From Shewanella japonica (lineage in GTDB: Bacteria; Pseudomonadota; Gammaproteobacteria; Enterobacterales; Shewanellaceae): 64,000 nt of DNA. The position numbers were made by a program, and so were the translations under genes. Position 1 is the stretch's first letter. The number at the start of each line of letters is the position of its first letter. The stretch lies in contig NZ_CP020472.1 of the NCBI RefSeq assembly GCF_002075795.1, forward strand, positions 603,001 to 667,000. Direction: 5' to 3'. Under the pieces are notes generated by a model, which saw nothing but the letters and a program-made list of their open reading frames with translations, did no database searches and was not told the DNA's origin. Positions 26,879 to 35,899 of the stretch are shown in pieces.

Positions 26879-28381
26879 ATGCAAACAAGACGTTCATTTT
26901 TAAAGTTTGGTGCAAGCGCTGCTGCCGTTGGGGCATTATCCCCAGTTGCCGCTCATGCAAGCTCAGGTGATATTCATTGGGATGAATCTCATGAAATAGT
27001 CATTGTCGGTTCTGGATTTGCAGGCTTAGCTGCGGCAGTTGAAGCTGGCAAATTAGGGGCAAAGGATATAGTTATTTTTGAAAAGCTAGGTGTTTACGGT
27101 GGTAACTCAACACTGAACGCCGGCCAAGCCTGTTTTGCAAATACCGATTTACAAAAAAAGTTAGGTATTAAAGATAGTGTAGACCTGATGGTTCAAGATC
27201 AGTTAAAAGCGGGTCGAGGTTATGCGAGTGAAGAACTGCTAAGGCACAGTGCGGAACTTGGTCCTTATGTTTATCAACTCACTAAAGATTGTGGTTGTGT
27301 TTATCGAGATCACATCATCAATACAGGTGGTACGAGTGCAACTCGGAGCCATCAAGTTATCGAACGTAGCGGTGCAGGTTTTATTCGACCAATGCTAAAG
27401 ACGGCTCGCAGCTACGGCGTTAAAACTAAAATTCGCCATAAGTTTGAACACCTTATTACTGCCAAAGACGGCACTGTATTAGGTATTCAAGTGCGCAAAG
27501 GCTATCACTTCGGCCACGAACACTCTGGTCAGCTCATTAATGTAAAGGCGGAAAAAGGCGTGCTAATTGCCACAGGTGGTTTTGGTGCAAACGTTTCATT
27601 CCGTAAAGCATTAGATCCTAACTTAGGTGAGGAAGTTGGTTGTACCAATGCCCGTGGTGCCACTGGAGATGGCTTAGTTGCCATGCTTTCTGAAGGCGCA
27701 ATGCCTGTTCATTTAAGCTTTATTCAATCTGGTCCATGGGCATCACCTGACGAAGGTGGCTTTGGCTATGGCGCAGGCTTCTCTTTATATAACTTCCCTC
27801 ATTCTATTGCGATTGATCGTAACACTGGTGAGCGTTTCATGAATGAAACTGCTGATCGTAAAACGCGCGCCGATTTGGAGGTTCAGCGTCGAGATAAAGA
27901 TGGTAATCCAAACCCTGCTTTACTTATTGCCCCTAAACATGAGGCGCAAAAAGACCCATCAATGGAAAACGTGCTCAAGTACAACGTTGCTTGGGAGTTT
28001 GACAGTGTTGAAGCCATTGCAAAACATTTTGACTTACCACTTAACCCGTTAAAAAAGCAGGTTGATGACTGGAATAGCTTCGTTAAAACAGGTGAAGACA
28101 CACAGTTTGGCAAGCGGATGAACATGAGCACAGGCATTTACCTCACTGCGCCGTTTATTGTGCAGCGTTTATGGCCAAAAGTGCATTACTGCCAAGGTGG
28201 TATTCAAATCAACACTAAAGCAGAGGTTATTGCAGCTAAAAACGGTCAACCGATTAAAAACTTATACGCCGCAGGCGAAGTCTCAGGCGGTGTACATGGC
28301 GTTAGCCGGTTAGGAGGTTGTGCGACCCCAGAATGTATGGCGTTTGGTGTCACTGCAGCACGTTCAATGATGAAAGCTTAA
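26879..28381 (+). CDS. Tat-exported FAD-dependent reductase of the fumarate reductase/flavocytochrome c family
   Basis: 500 residues. A twin-arginine signal (TRRSFLKFGASAAAVGALSP, cleavage after AHA) shows folded export to the periplasm with FAD bound. The dinucleotide motif VIVGSGFAGLAAAVEAG lies at 42-58. The C-terminal active-site block reads VHYCQGGIQINTKAEV and then GEVSGGVHGVSRLGGCA. Compared with FccA-type HHTMGG and NRLGGNA, the second His is Tyr and Asn is Ser, so the substrate is probably not fumarate. GGAGG precedes ATG 26879, which fixes the start. Electrons should come from the tetraheme cytochrome encoded next, so the pair is a split version of flavocytochrome c. Confidence 0.88.
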   Translation: MQTRRSFLKFGASAAAVGALSPVAAHASSGDIHWDESHEIVIVGSGFAGLAAAVEAGKLGAKDIVIFEKLGVYGGNSTLNAGQACFANTDLQKKLGIKDSVDLMVQDQLKAGRGYASEELLRHSAELGPYVYQLTKDCGCVYRDHIINTGGTSATRSHQVIERSGAGFIRPMLKTARSYGVKTKIRHKFEHLITAKDGTVLGIQVRKGYHFGHEHSGQLINVKAEKGVLIATGGFGANVSFRKALDPNLGEEVGCTNARGATGDGLVAMLSEGAMPVHLSFIQSGPWASPDEGGFGYGAGFSLYNFPHSIAIDRNTGERFMNETADRKTRADLEVQRRDKDGNPNPALLIAPKHEAQKDPSMENVLKYNVAWEFDSVEAIAKHFDLPLNPLKKQVDDWNSFVKTGEDTQFGKRMNMSTGIYLTAPFIVQRLWPKVHYCQGGIQINTKAEVIAAKNGQPIKNLYAAGEVSGGVHGVSRLGGCATPECMAFGVTAARSMMKA

Positions 28382-28391
28382 GGAATTCCCT

Positions 28392-28742
28392 ATGAAATTG
28401 TTCACTCCCTTATTCACTGTGTTGTTTAGCTGCGCAATTGCTTTTTCAGCACAAGCTAAAGATCAGCGAGATTACCATGAAATGGTGTATGACTCTGGTT
28501 GTAAAACTTGTCATGACCAAGGTATGAAGGCATTCCCATCTGACGAAGCTTGTTTGCAGTGTCATGACATGGGCGAACTGGCAAAACAAACCCAGCGCAA
28601 AGGGCATGAAGCCGCGCAAAACCCGCATGACAGTATGCATTACGGCCAAGAAGCGCCGTGTATGGAGTGTCATGGAGAGCACACAACGAAGCAAGCCATA
28701 TGTATGGATTGCCATAACTTTGATTATCCAAAATTTAAGTAA
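28392..28742 (+). CDS. Periplasmic tetraheme cytochrome c, electron donor to the flavin reductase
   Basis: 116 residues with signal peptide MKLFTPLFTVLFSCAIAFSA (cleavage near QAKD). Four CxxCH heme sites at residues 37-41, 54-58, 90-94 and 104-108 and several extra histidines match the cytochrome domain of flavocytochrome c3. It starts 10 bases after the reductase stop with AAGGA before ATG. In the split methacrylate reductase system of a Geobacter strain, a flavoprotein and a tetraheme cytochrome c are likewise separate. It should be reduced by a CymA-like quinol dehydrogenase encoded elsewhere; none is in this window. Confidence 0.92.
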   Translation: MKLFTPLFTVLFSCAIAFSAQAKDQRDYHEMVYDSGCKTCHDQGMKAFPSDEACLQCHDMGELAKQTQRKGHEAAQNPHDSMHYGQEAPCMECHGEHTTKQAICMDCHNFDYPKFK

Positions 28743-28767
28743 CAAAACTCATAAAAAGGAAATGATG

Positions 28768-29505
28768 ATGAAAAATGTAATAGCACTTTCGGCCATTGTA
28801 CTTTCAGGTTGCGCGTATGCATCAGAGAAGCCTGCAGATCAGCCTTGGCATAATGAAAAACCAACACTTTCAACGATTAATGCACCAACGAAAGTGATGC
28901 CGATGGTCTGTAAGCAAGAACAGGCAATGGCGTACCTTAAAGAGTTACAAAGCGGTGAAAAAGATATTAACACCGTTAAATCAAATGATCATGGTGGTAA
29001 AGGTGCAAACGACTCTGGTTGGTTAACTTGGAGAGTAGAAGATCCAAGCAACTTAATTCCTTGTCCAGAAGGAGGGGCGGGTGCAACTGAAGTCGGTATG
29101 TGTTGGAAAGAATTAAATGATGAGCCTACCGTTATCGGTTTAGTTCGTGTTGCACCAGGCACTGCAGCGCCGCATTATCATCGTGAAATGGAATGTTACT
29201 TCGGCTTAAGTGGCCAAGGTTTGACATGGGCACAAGAACGCATGCAACCATTTGGTGCTGGTGATTACATTGAAATTCCTAGTAAAGCGATTCACTACAC
29301 TCCAAACACTTACGATGACCAAGATTTAATTTACATGTACTGGTTCCCGTTAGATGGCAAATTCTCAACCTTTAAATACCAGTGGCCTCAAGATGTTGGC
29401 CCAGGTGAGCAGTTGATGTTTGATTTTGTACCTTACACCAATTCTAAGCTTGTGCGCTCAGGTAACGGTGGTTACGGCTGGGATGTGGTTCAAAAATCTA
29501 AATAA
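28768..29505 (+). CDS. Exported cupin-domain protein
   Basis: About 245 residues. The N-terminus MKNVIALSAIVLSGCAYASE is a signal peptide with a possible lipobox at LSGC. The cupin motif is complete, G-x4-HxH-x3-E-x6-G in GTAAPHYHREMECYFGLSGQ, and a later His lies in KAIHYTP, so a mononuclear metal site is expected. Four cysteines lie before it. ATG 28768 has AAGGA seven bases upstream; two in-frame ATGs directly before it are possible. Its place after a reductase and its cytochrome suggests it makes or processes the reductase substrate. A DMSP-lyase-like activity is conceivable, because such cupins release acrylate, but the protein is much shorter than DddY, so this is only a hypothesis. Confidence 0.8.
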   Translation: MKNVIALSAIVLSGCAYASEKPADQPWHNEKPTLSTINAPTKVMPMVCKQEQAMAYLKELQSGEKDINTVKSNDHGGKGANDSGWLTWRVEDPSNLIPCPEGGAGATEVGMCWKELNDEPTVIGLVRVAPGTAAPHYHREMECYFGLSGQGLTWAQERMQPFGAGDYIEIPSKAIHYTPNTYDDQDLIYMYWFPLDGKFSTFKYQWPQDVGPGEQLMFDFVPYTNSKLVRSGNGGYGWDVVQKSK

Positions 29506-29554
29506 GTAGCGGTAATCTTATAAGGGGAGCCAGCAAGCGTTGGCTCCAAGAATC

Positions 29555-30025
29555 ATGATGAAAAAATTAACTTTAGTTTTAATCGTATTGTTGGTCGCAC
29601 CTCAAGTTTTTGCTGAGGAAGCGGTGTCGATTCTTTGGGGGCATCTTGCGCCTAATAGCGCTGATACGGCTGTTGAAATCAATGTAAACCAAGAGCTTGA
29701 CGGTAAGAATGTAATTATTCCAGGTTTTATTGTGCCATTAGATGGACAAGGAAAAAGCCACACAAAAAACTTTTTACTCACCCCGCAACAAGGGGCGTGC
29801 TTTCATAAACCGCCATCACCACCTAATCAACTTATTCACGTAGTGTTTAATGAGCCTATTGCTATTCCTGAAATGGAGCAGCCTATTTATATTGCAGGTA
29901 AGTTGACCATTAAAAGTGCTCAATCTGGTTTTGCGAAAACAGGTTACTTACTCGAAGGCGTAGAAGCTATTGATTACCCCAAACAAGTTCCAATTTCAGC
30001 TTCAGCACATGCGCATCAACATTAA
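29555..30025 (+). CDS. Periplasmic DUF3299 protein
   Basis: About 156 residues with signal peptide (MMKKLTLVLIVLLVAPQVFA). The body has the DUF3299 pattern: GKNVIIPGFIVPLDGQGKSH, then FLLTPQQGACFHKPPSPPNQ and a short beta-sandwich-like end. The conserved ACxHxPPxPPNQ segment may bind metal, and the extreme C-terminus (ASAHAHQH) adds four histidines. DUF3299 proteins often sit beside lipoproteins or transporters for metals, but the function is unknown. It is the fourth gene of the reductase operon, 49 bases after the cupin stop. Confidence 0.8.
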   Translation: MMKKLTLVLIVLLVAPQVFAEEAVSILWGHLAPNSADTAVEINVNQELDGKNVIIPGFIVPLDGQGKSHTKNFLLTPQQGACFHKPPSPPNQLIHVVFNEPIAIPEMEQPIYIAGKLTIKSAQSGFAKTGYLLEGVEAIDYPKQVPISASAHAHQH

Positions 30026-30061
30026 AAATTTACAGGACTAAAGAATTCCAAAGGAAATGAA

Positions 30062-31195
30062 ATGAATAACATCAAATTAATGACCTCGGCAGTGTGCACT
30101 GCCATGTTATTAAGCGCGCCTTTTAGCTTAGTACAAGCTGAAGAACAACAAGATGGTATTAGTATAGGTGGTGCTGTAAGGGTAAATTATGCTTATCGCG
30201 ATTACGATGACTCATCAAAAGATAAGCTAGGCAGTTTAGATTTTGAAATGGCTGCCATTAAGTTTGATGGTAAAAAAGGCGACTGGGGTCTGTCTTCTGA
30301 ATACCGTTTTACCGCTGATAGCCATTATATTAAATACGGCTACGGATATTATGATATTAATCCCAATTGGCAGTTACAGTTTGGTATTAACCGGGTGCCT
30401 TTTGGTAATGCTGACTTTATCTCAAATAGCTGGTGGTTTGGTTTACCTTATTATCTAGGGTTTGAAGATAATCAGGATGTGGGGATTAAAGCATCCTATA
30501 GCAATAATGGTTGGAATACGGATTTAGCGTTTTATAAAAACCCAGTTTATAGTGCATCTGAAAATAAACGCTATTCGGCATCGCTATATTCGGGAACGAT
30601 AAATGGGACTGAATACCACAACGAAGAAACAAATGGTGTTAACTACCGACAGACTTACACGACGGAATACGAAGGTGGGTCAACAACCTTTGGTGGCTCT
30701 GCGCAATTCGGTCAAATTTATAATAGCGACACTGGCAATATGGGCGAAAGATATGCCCTAGCACTGCATTTGGACAGTAGTTACAAAGGTTGGAATTTAC
30801 AGCTTCAAGCGATGCAATATGAGTATGATGCTGCAGACTCAGAGGATGAAAATAAAATCGGTATTGCAGTGGTTAGTTGGCAGTATGAAATAGCCCCTAA
30901 AGGCCAAGCTTATAGTGCCAATATTGCTAAAACAATCGCCACAGATTGGGGCAGTGTGAAGTGTTATAACGATTTTGGCTTAATGACGCCTGATGTAGCT
31001 GATGATGATTATGATAACAGCATGCAAAACGTCACCGGTTGTGCGATTTCTGCAGGGGCAACTTACACTATGGTCGATTTTATTATGGGTAAAAACATGA
31101 CCTTTTCAACAGCCAATAATGACCATGTAGGTTTACCTGAAGTGGGGGATGATTGGGACAAACGAGTGAATATTAACTTTGGTTATTATTTTTAA
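30062..31195 (+). CDS. Outer membrane porin of the reductase operon
   Basis: 377 residues with signal peptide ending near VQAEE and a beta-barrel pattern of alternating aromatic and polar strands, ending in a terminal aromatic (NFGYYF), as required for BAM-dependent insertion. It resembles small-substrate porins of the phosphate-selective or general type. AAAGGAAATGAA precedes ATG 30062, 36 bases after the DUF3299 stop. As the last gene of the operon it probably lets the reductase substrate into the periplasm. Substrate specificity cannot be read from the sequence. Confidence 0.85.
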   Translation: MNNIKLMTSAVCTAMLLSAPFSLVQAEEQQDGISIGGAVRVNYAYRDYDDSSKDKLGSLDFEMAAIKFDGKKGDWGLSSEYRFTADSHYIKYGYGYYDINPNWQLQFGINRVPFGNADFISNSWWFGLPYYLGFEDNQDVGIKASYSNNGWNTDLAFYKNPVYSASENKRYSASLYSGTINGTEYHNEETNGVNYRQTYTTEYEGGSTTFGGSAQFGQIYNSDTGNMGERYALALHLDSSYKGWNLQLQAMQYEYDAADSEDENKIGIAVVSWQYEIAPKGQAYSANIAKTIATDWGSVKCYNDFGLMTPDVADDDYDNSMQNVTGCAISAGATYTMVDFIMGKNMTFSTANNDHVGLPEVGDDWDKRVNINFGYYF

Positions 31196-31586
31196 ACTGT
31201 TCTGAATATGAAATATTTGATGACTTAATCACAATCACTCAGTTAAGTCATCGCATTATTGAGCTCATGATTTAGTTATCATCAAATGTATTTTCTCATC
31301 TTTACTTTAATTCACCCTTACTCTTCACCTTTCTGAGACATTCTTGCCTGCCAATAAGGCGTGTTAGTCATCTACCTTGCTGTAATTTTACTCATTCTCA
31401 TCTCCATATTTATGCTGGTTTTATTTAGTTAATAGTTCTTTATGTAACAAAATTAAGATTATTTATCATAAAATTGATACTTAGGTTTGTTTTTTGTTGT
31501 TTTTGGTCGCTCTGTCAAAAAGAGAATTAATACCAAAGCAAATATCAGTACAGCATTGATATTTACATAACAATAAAGGATTTCTA
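31196..31586. other. Intergenic region before the LPMO gene
   Basis: 391 AT-rich bases between two plus-strand genes. The LPMO promoter should be here, but I see no clear operator. AAAGGA lies eight bases before the LPMO start. Confidence 0.35.
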
Positions 31587-33071
31587 ATGAAAACAATGAA
31601 AATAGTAGGTGCGATAGCTGCTGTATCAGCTATGCAAATACTCATTCCTAATCAACAAGCACACGCTCATGGCTGGGCTGAGTTTCCTGAAGCAAGGCAA
31701 TCAATTTGTTATGAGCAAGGTGGACTTTGGAGTGGTACACCGCCGAATGCGGCTTGTGCACAAGCAAAAGAGATTTCTGGTACGTATCCATTTATTCAGC
31801 GTAATGAATTTGCCATTAACATACCTGCGCCTGCTTATAATGACATGGATGCGGTGAAAGCGGCGATCCCTGATGGCAGTTTATGTTACGCCAATGATGC
31901 TCAAAAGCGGGGAATGGGGGCTGAACATACAGCATGGACACGAACTGAATTAGCACCAGGTGAATTTGAGTATGTGTTTAATGCAACTGCGCCTCACAAC
32001 CCTTCATTTTGGCAATTTTATTTAACCAAACCTGGAGTGGATGTGTCTAAGCCACTTAACTGGGATGATTTAGTCTTACTGCAAGAGTACGGTAATGTTG
32101 CAGTCGGTGAAGATAAAAAGTATCGGATGAATATTACAATACCTGCAGACCGTTCTGGTGATGCGATTTTGTATACTCGCTGGCAACGTGAAGATCCAGT
32201 CGGTGAAGGGTTTTATAACTGTAGTGATATCACAATTACTGGTGACGGCCCAATTGATCCAGAGCCAACAGAGCCCTATTTAGAGCAGGGGGATGCGTTT
32301 ATTCCACAAGAGGTGAGCTTAACAACGCCACAAATAGGCGAGTCAGTTAACTACAAAGTCTACAATAACAATGGCGAAATCCATTCTAGCTTTTCACTAA
32401 TTATCACCGAAGAGAATCAGCTGGCTTGGGATCGTTTATTAGCTGCTGAAGTCAGTGGTTATTATCACGACCATTATGATGGCAATGTGTTTATTGGTCG
32501 CTGGCATGCTGAGATGAATCACTATATGTATTTTCAAAACCAGCTGCATGAGAATTTCTTTAACTCAAAGAATACTCAAGCCTATGGTGAGTTTAGTATT
32601 TCTGAGAAGAATGAGTTTGTCGAAGCCGTCATTACGCCAACGGTATTAAAACCTATTACCGATGCTACGGTGTCACATGGCGAGTATGTCGTATTAACCC
32701 CAGCGAACAGCCTGGGTGATATTGAGCATGTGGCATGGGTGCAAGTGAGAGGCACACCAATTGAGACTGAAATTGGTCAGCATGACGAACTAATTATTAA
32801 CACTGCACGACTCGATAATCTCGCTCAAAGCTTCAGCTTTGAACTCACTGTCACAGGGCAAGGTGAGGAAGATAAATCAGTTTATAGCTTTAGCGTAACG
32901 CCGAGCGATGTTGAGCCAGGACCAGGCCCTGAGCCTGGGGAGCAATGGAGTGCATCTGCAGTGTATACCGGTGGTGAAACCGTTATACATAATAATCAAA
33001 CTTGGACAGCTCAGTGGTGGACTCAAGGTGAAGAACCAGGTACCACAGGTGAGTGGGGCGTGTGGCGCTAA
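31587..33071 (+). CDS. Secreted AA10 lytic polysaccharide monooxygenase with C-terminal chitin-binding module
   Basis: 494 residues. The signal peptide ends AHA, so the mature protein starts with His28 (HGWAEFPEARQ), the amino-terminal brace histidine; His114 in GAEHTAWTRTEL is the second copper ligand. The AA10 domain covers about 28-218. Two beta-sandwich-like regions follow (about 225-330 and 345-435), then a proline-glycine linker and a CBM5/12-type end (SASAVYTGGETVIHNNQTWT, then AQWWTQGEEPG). The enzyme oxidatively cleaves crystalline chitin (possibly cellulose), giving access to chitin in marine particles. The middle regions do not clearly match GbpA modules. It is followed by a hairpin shared with DUF2999. 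Confidence 0.93.
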   Translation: MKTMKIVGAIAAVSAMQILIPNQQAHAHGWAEFPEARQSICYEQGGLWSGTPPNAACAQAKEISGTYPFIQRNEFAINIPAPAYNDMDAVKAAIPDGSLCYANDAQKRGMGAEHTAWTRTELAPGEFEYVFNATAPHNPSFWQFYLTKPGVDVSKPLNWDDLVLLQEYGNVAVGEDKKYRMNITIPADRSGDAILYTRWQREDPVGEGFYNCSDITITGDGPIDPEPTEPYLEQGDAFIPQEVSLTTPQIGESVNYKVYNNNGEIHSSFSLIITEENQLAWDRLLAAEVSGYYHDHYDGNVFIGRWHAEMNHYMYFQNQLHENFFNSKNTQAYGEFSISEKNEFVEAVITPTVLKPITDATVSHGEYVVLTPANSLGDIEHVAWVQVRGTPIETEIGQHDELIINTARLDNLAQSFSFELTVTGQGEEDKSVYSFSVTPSDVEPGPGPEPGEQWSASAVYTGGETVIHNNQTWTAQWWTQGEEPGTTGEWGVWR

Positions 33072-33130
33072 GTCACAGTGGTATGGTCAATTTGTCATGT
33101 AAGGTGATGAGTATTGATCTATAAGATATA

Positions 33131-33160
33131 AAAACGGCCAATCAAAGATTGGCCGTTTTT
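33131..33160. terminator. Bidirectional terminator between LPMO and DUF2999 genes
   Basis: AAAAACGGCCAATC with its complement around a short loop, flanked by A and T runs, between convergent genes. Confidence 0.9.
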
Positions 33161-33192
33161 ATCGATAAAGCTTGCGAGTTAATGCAACAGGC

Positions 33193-33447
33193 TTATTGAG
33201 GTTGCATTTGCGCTTTCGCTGCTTCCACTTTAGAGAAGTCTAAACCGAGTTCCAAAACGGCTTCTTTAATCAACCCAGGGTTTTGCATAACCATTGCCAT
33301 TAGCTGTTGTAGCTTTTCCGCTGGAATACCTAATTGACCAATAATGCTCATAGCCATCATTGGGTTTTGAGTTAATGCTTGGAACACTTCACTGATTTTT
33401 TCATCACTGACGCTATGCTCTTTTAATAGGGCAATAATTGGATTCAT
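33193..33447 (-). CDS. DUF2999 small protein
   Basis: 84 residues, all helical and rich in Met, Gln and Ala (NPMMAMSIIGQLGIPAEKLQ and LMAMVMQNPGLIKEAV). Length and sequence fit DUF2999, a small cytoplasmic family found in Shewanella and Vibrio relatives with no known function. It has no signal peptide. It is a single-gene unit, convergent with the LPMO gene. Confidence 0.75.
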   Translation of the reverse strand: MNPIIALLKEHSVSDEKISEVFQALTQNPMMAMSIIGQLGIPAEKLQQLMAMVMQNPGLIKEAVLELGLDFSKVEAAKAQMQPQ

Positions 33448-33594
33448 TGCAAGACCTTGTGTTAATGGATACGAATTATCTGACTATTTTACCATTGATA
33501 TCGTTATTTTGCAGAGTGGAAAACTTGCTAAATGATTTCATTAACTTATGAATGAATTCCCTCCATTATGGCTACAGGTGTAGAGCGTAGTAGT

Positions 33595-33625
33595 AAAAAG
33601 CCAGCATCGATTGCGCTGGCTTTTT
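33595..33625 (-). terminator. Terminator of the beta-helix protein gene
   Basis: AAAAAGCCAGC and GCTGGCTTTTT form the stem, 34 bases downstream of the stop of the minus-strand gene ending at 33659. Confidence 0.88.
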
Positions 33626-33658
33626 GTTTACCAAGTTGGGATCAGCCTTAATATTGCA

Positions 33659-35656
33659 TTATTTATAAATGTAATCGGTTGCGATCTCACCATTTGGAGT
33701 ATGGGCATCTCCCATATAAAGAATGTCAGGGCGCGACTTTTCTCGGTCAGTCAGTGCAAGTCCATCTTGAATGATATTTGCGTCGCAATAATCGACGCCA
33801 TAAAAGCCTTCAAAAGCTGACTGATCGCCTATTTCAGTTGCTGATAGCTGAGAGAGCGCTAGGATCGGTGCTGCTGGAAAGGTTAAATACCAACGTGATC
33901 CCGAGACATTACGCTCAATATCAGCACGAGAAATCTCGGTGGTGCTTTTACCTGTTTGCTGGGCTAAATATTCACGGTTTGATTCACTTAAAAAGTAAGT
34001 AGCAACATTACCAACTTCAGCCACAGGCTCATCATAGATGGTTTGACGTAAAATAATGTCACCACTGACTGTTAAGTTGTTGATTCGGCCACGTGTTAAG
34101 TCACGACAACTACTTTTACAGGCAAATGAGCCTTTGCCGACAAGTAATGCTGAACCACTGTCGATAGCTTCGATGTTCTCTACACTAATGTCTTTCATTA
34201 TCTTACTGTGTGGCTTTAACCACACTCCGGTAAACCCGTTAGTGACTTTAATATTTGAAATTTTGATTTTATTGGCTGAACTAAAGTAAGGGCCTGAGCG
34301 GTTAAAGTTGTCTTTGTTAGTGCCATTACCTGCCTCAACTCGAACACCAATACCATTAAAGGCTTCAATATTATCAATTTCAATCCAGTCTCCACCGTAA
34401 ACTTGCACCACACCGTATCCTGTATGTGCATTAATTGACTTAATGTTTTTAATTGAGCCTTTAATAGGGGTGCGAGCGTAGCTCGGGTTACGTTGAATGG
34501 CAAACATGTCAGGTACGATATTGCCGCTATCATCGATGAAATTGCCATTCTCATCGGTTGGGATGGGAATATTAATAGGGTTCATTGGTCTATTTAAGTT
34601 AGGTGAACCTTCAGGATTTTTTACATAGCGATTTTGAAGATAAAGTGGCGCTGAGCCAAATCGATACGTGAATGAGCCATCTTTGTAGTCGGCATCGGCA
34701 AACATTTGCACAGATACTGATTCAGTATGATTATCTTCAATGGTGACATTCGACACTGAAAAGTTTTCGACATAAAATAATCCAAATGGAATAGCACGAG
34801 TTAAGTTGACTAGCCCACCTCCATTTCCACCCTGCATTTCGCCATAGTTAAATGGCATATTGGTTTTAGCATCGACAGTAAAGTTTCGAGTCGGATCCGT
34901 TGATGTGACTTGAACGTTCACCGTGCGTTCAGCTGATAGCTTACTTGGACCAATACTGCGACCAAATGAGAATAAAAATTGGCGATTTGGTCGGTTATTT
35001 GGGTTACCAGTAGGGTAGGTATCTTCTTTAATGCCACGCATTTCAAGTATGACTTCAGGCTCGACTTCAATACGGACATTCGATGGTACGACGATGTGCG
35101 CCAAGCTGTAGCGGTTATTCGTCCCTTTTTGAGATGCCCGTAGAATAACAACACCGCCATCGTCTTCTTTAGCCGCAAACCTAAGGGCTTTTTTTAGTCT
35201 ACTGGTGTCATTGACTGTGTCATCAAAACTGTCTGATGCATAGAGGATTTCGGGTTCATCATCAAAGACTCTATTTTCGAAGAAGCCGATATCTTCTCCC
35301 GTATACCCCGTTAAGTCAGTATCTGTTGGAAGGTCGGCTTCAGCAACCTCAGGTATACCTTGGCAAAAGGCACGTTCGTATTTGCAATGTCGGTGACCAT
35401 TATGTTCTTGGTGTTTATGGCCATGTGACTTATCTTTTCGCCATTTATGGGCGTACCGATCACTGTGGTGCTCAGTTCGCTGAGGGCGATGTCGCTCAGC
35501 GTAATTTGCGCTATTTTGCGTAAGTTTTGATGATGATTTCATCTCTGAATGGTTGTGCTCAGTGCCAGCAAAAGCCCCCAATGGCATGAGTGTGAGTAAA
35601 CTTATTATGGTGAGCTTTTTATAGGTCTCGTTGACACTATTGTGGTTATTTTTCAT
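33659..35656 (-). CDS. Secreted right-handed beta-helix protein with a His-rich N-terminus, possible polysaccharide-degrading enzyme
   Basis: About 665 residues with a Sec signal peptide (cleavage near AFAGTEHN). Residues 30-95 are rich in His, Lys and Arg (HKWRKDKSHGHKHQEHNGHR) and may bind metal or anionic polymer. From about residue 130 the sequence alternates short beta-strands and turns (VVILRASQ, VPSNVRIEVEPEVILEM, FSVSNVTIEDNHTES, KIKISNIKVTNGFTGVWL), as in pectate-lyase-like helices. The overall form resembles marine glycanases such as iota-carrageenases (GH82), but I cannot confirm catalytic residues. I use ATG 35656, which has AGGG eight bases upstream. It is a single gene with its own terminator. 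Confidence 0.6.
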   Translation of the reverse strand: MKNNHNSVNETYKKLTIISLLTLMPLGAFAGTEHNHSEMKSSSKLTQNSANYAERHRPQRTEHHSDRYAHKWRKDKSHGHKHQEHNGHRHCKYERAFCQGIPEVAEADLPTDTDLTGYTGEDIGFFENRVFDDEPEILYASDSFDDTVNDTSRLKKALRFAAKEDDGGVVILRASQKGTNNRYSLAHIVVPSNVRIEVEPEVILEMRGIKEDTYPTGNPNNRPNRQFLFSFGRSIGPSKLSAERTVNVQVTSTDPTRNFTVDAKTNMPFNYGEMQGGNGGGLVNLTRAIPFGLFYVENFSVSNVTIEDNHTESVSVQMFADADYKDGSFTYRFGSAPLYLQNRYVKNPEGSPNLNRPMNPINIPIPTDENGNFIDDSGNIVPDMFAIQRNPSYARTPIKGSIKNIKSINAHTGYGVVQVYGGDWIEIDNIEAFNGIGVRVEAGNGTNKDNFNRSGPYFSSANKIKISNIKVTNGFTGVWLKPHSKIMKDISVENIEAIDSGSALLVGKGSFACKSSCRDLTRGRINNLTVSGDIILRQTIYDEPVAEVGNVATYFLSESNREYLAQQTGKSTTEISRADIERNVSGSRWYLTFPAAPILALSQLSATEIGDQSAFEGFYGVDYCDANIIQDGLALTDREKSRPDILYMGDAHTPNGEIATDYIYK

Positions 35657-35810
35657 TTTCATATCCCTATTATTTTGAATATATCAGCGGAGCTTTTCCC
35701 CATCATTCCGCTTGAAGGCACCTAATGTGCGTTAAAAAGTGTATATAAAAACAACAATAAATCAACAAACATAGTATGAATATATTTTTAATATGTTAGA
35801 GTAAAGGTGA

Positions 35811-35846
35811 AAAAAACCGGCATTGGGTTATGAATGCCGGCTTTTT
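35811..35846 (-). terminator. Terminator of the frameshifted membrane protein gene
   Basis: AAAAAACCGGCATT with its complement, loop GGGTTATG, followed by a T-run on either strand; it lies 54 bases after the stop at 35900. Confidence 0.85.
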
Positions 35847-35899
35847 AAGTTTCTAATAGATTGAAAAAAATGATTATTATTGATTAAAGAATCGTTGGG

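Noticed and set aside
26879..28381. Fumarate reductase FccA as the product name
   Set aside because: The heme domain is in a separate gene and the active-site block has substitutions; substrate identity is not supported.
28768..29505. Calling the cupin protein a DMSP lyase (DddY or similar)
   Set aside because: The cupin motif is general and the protein is far shorter than DddY; only a hypothesis is warranted without a profile search.
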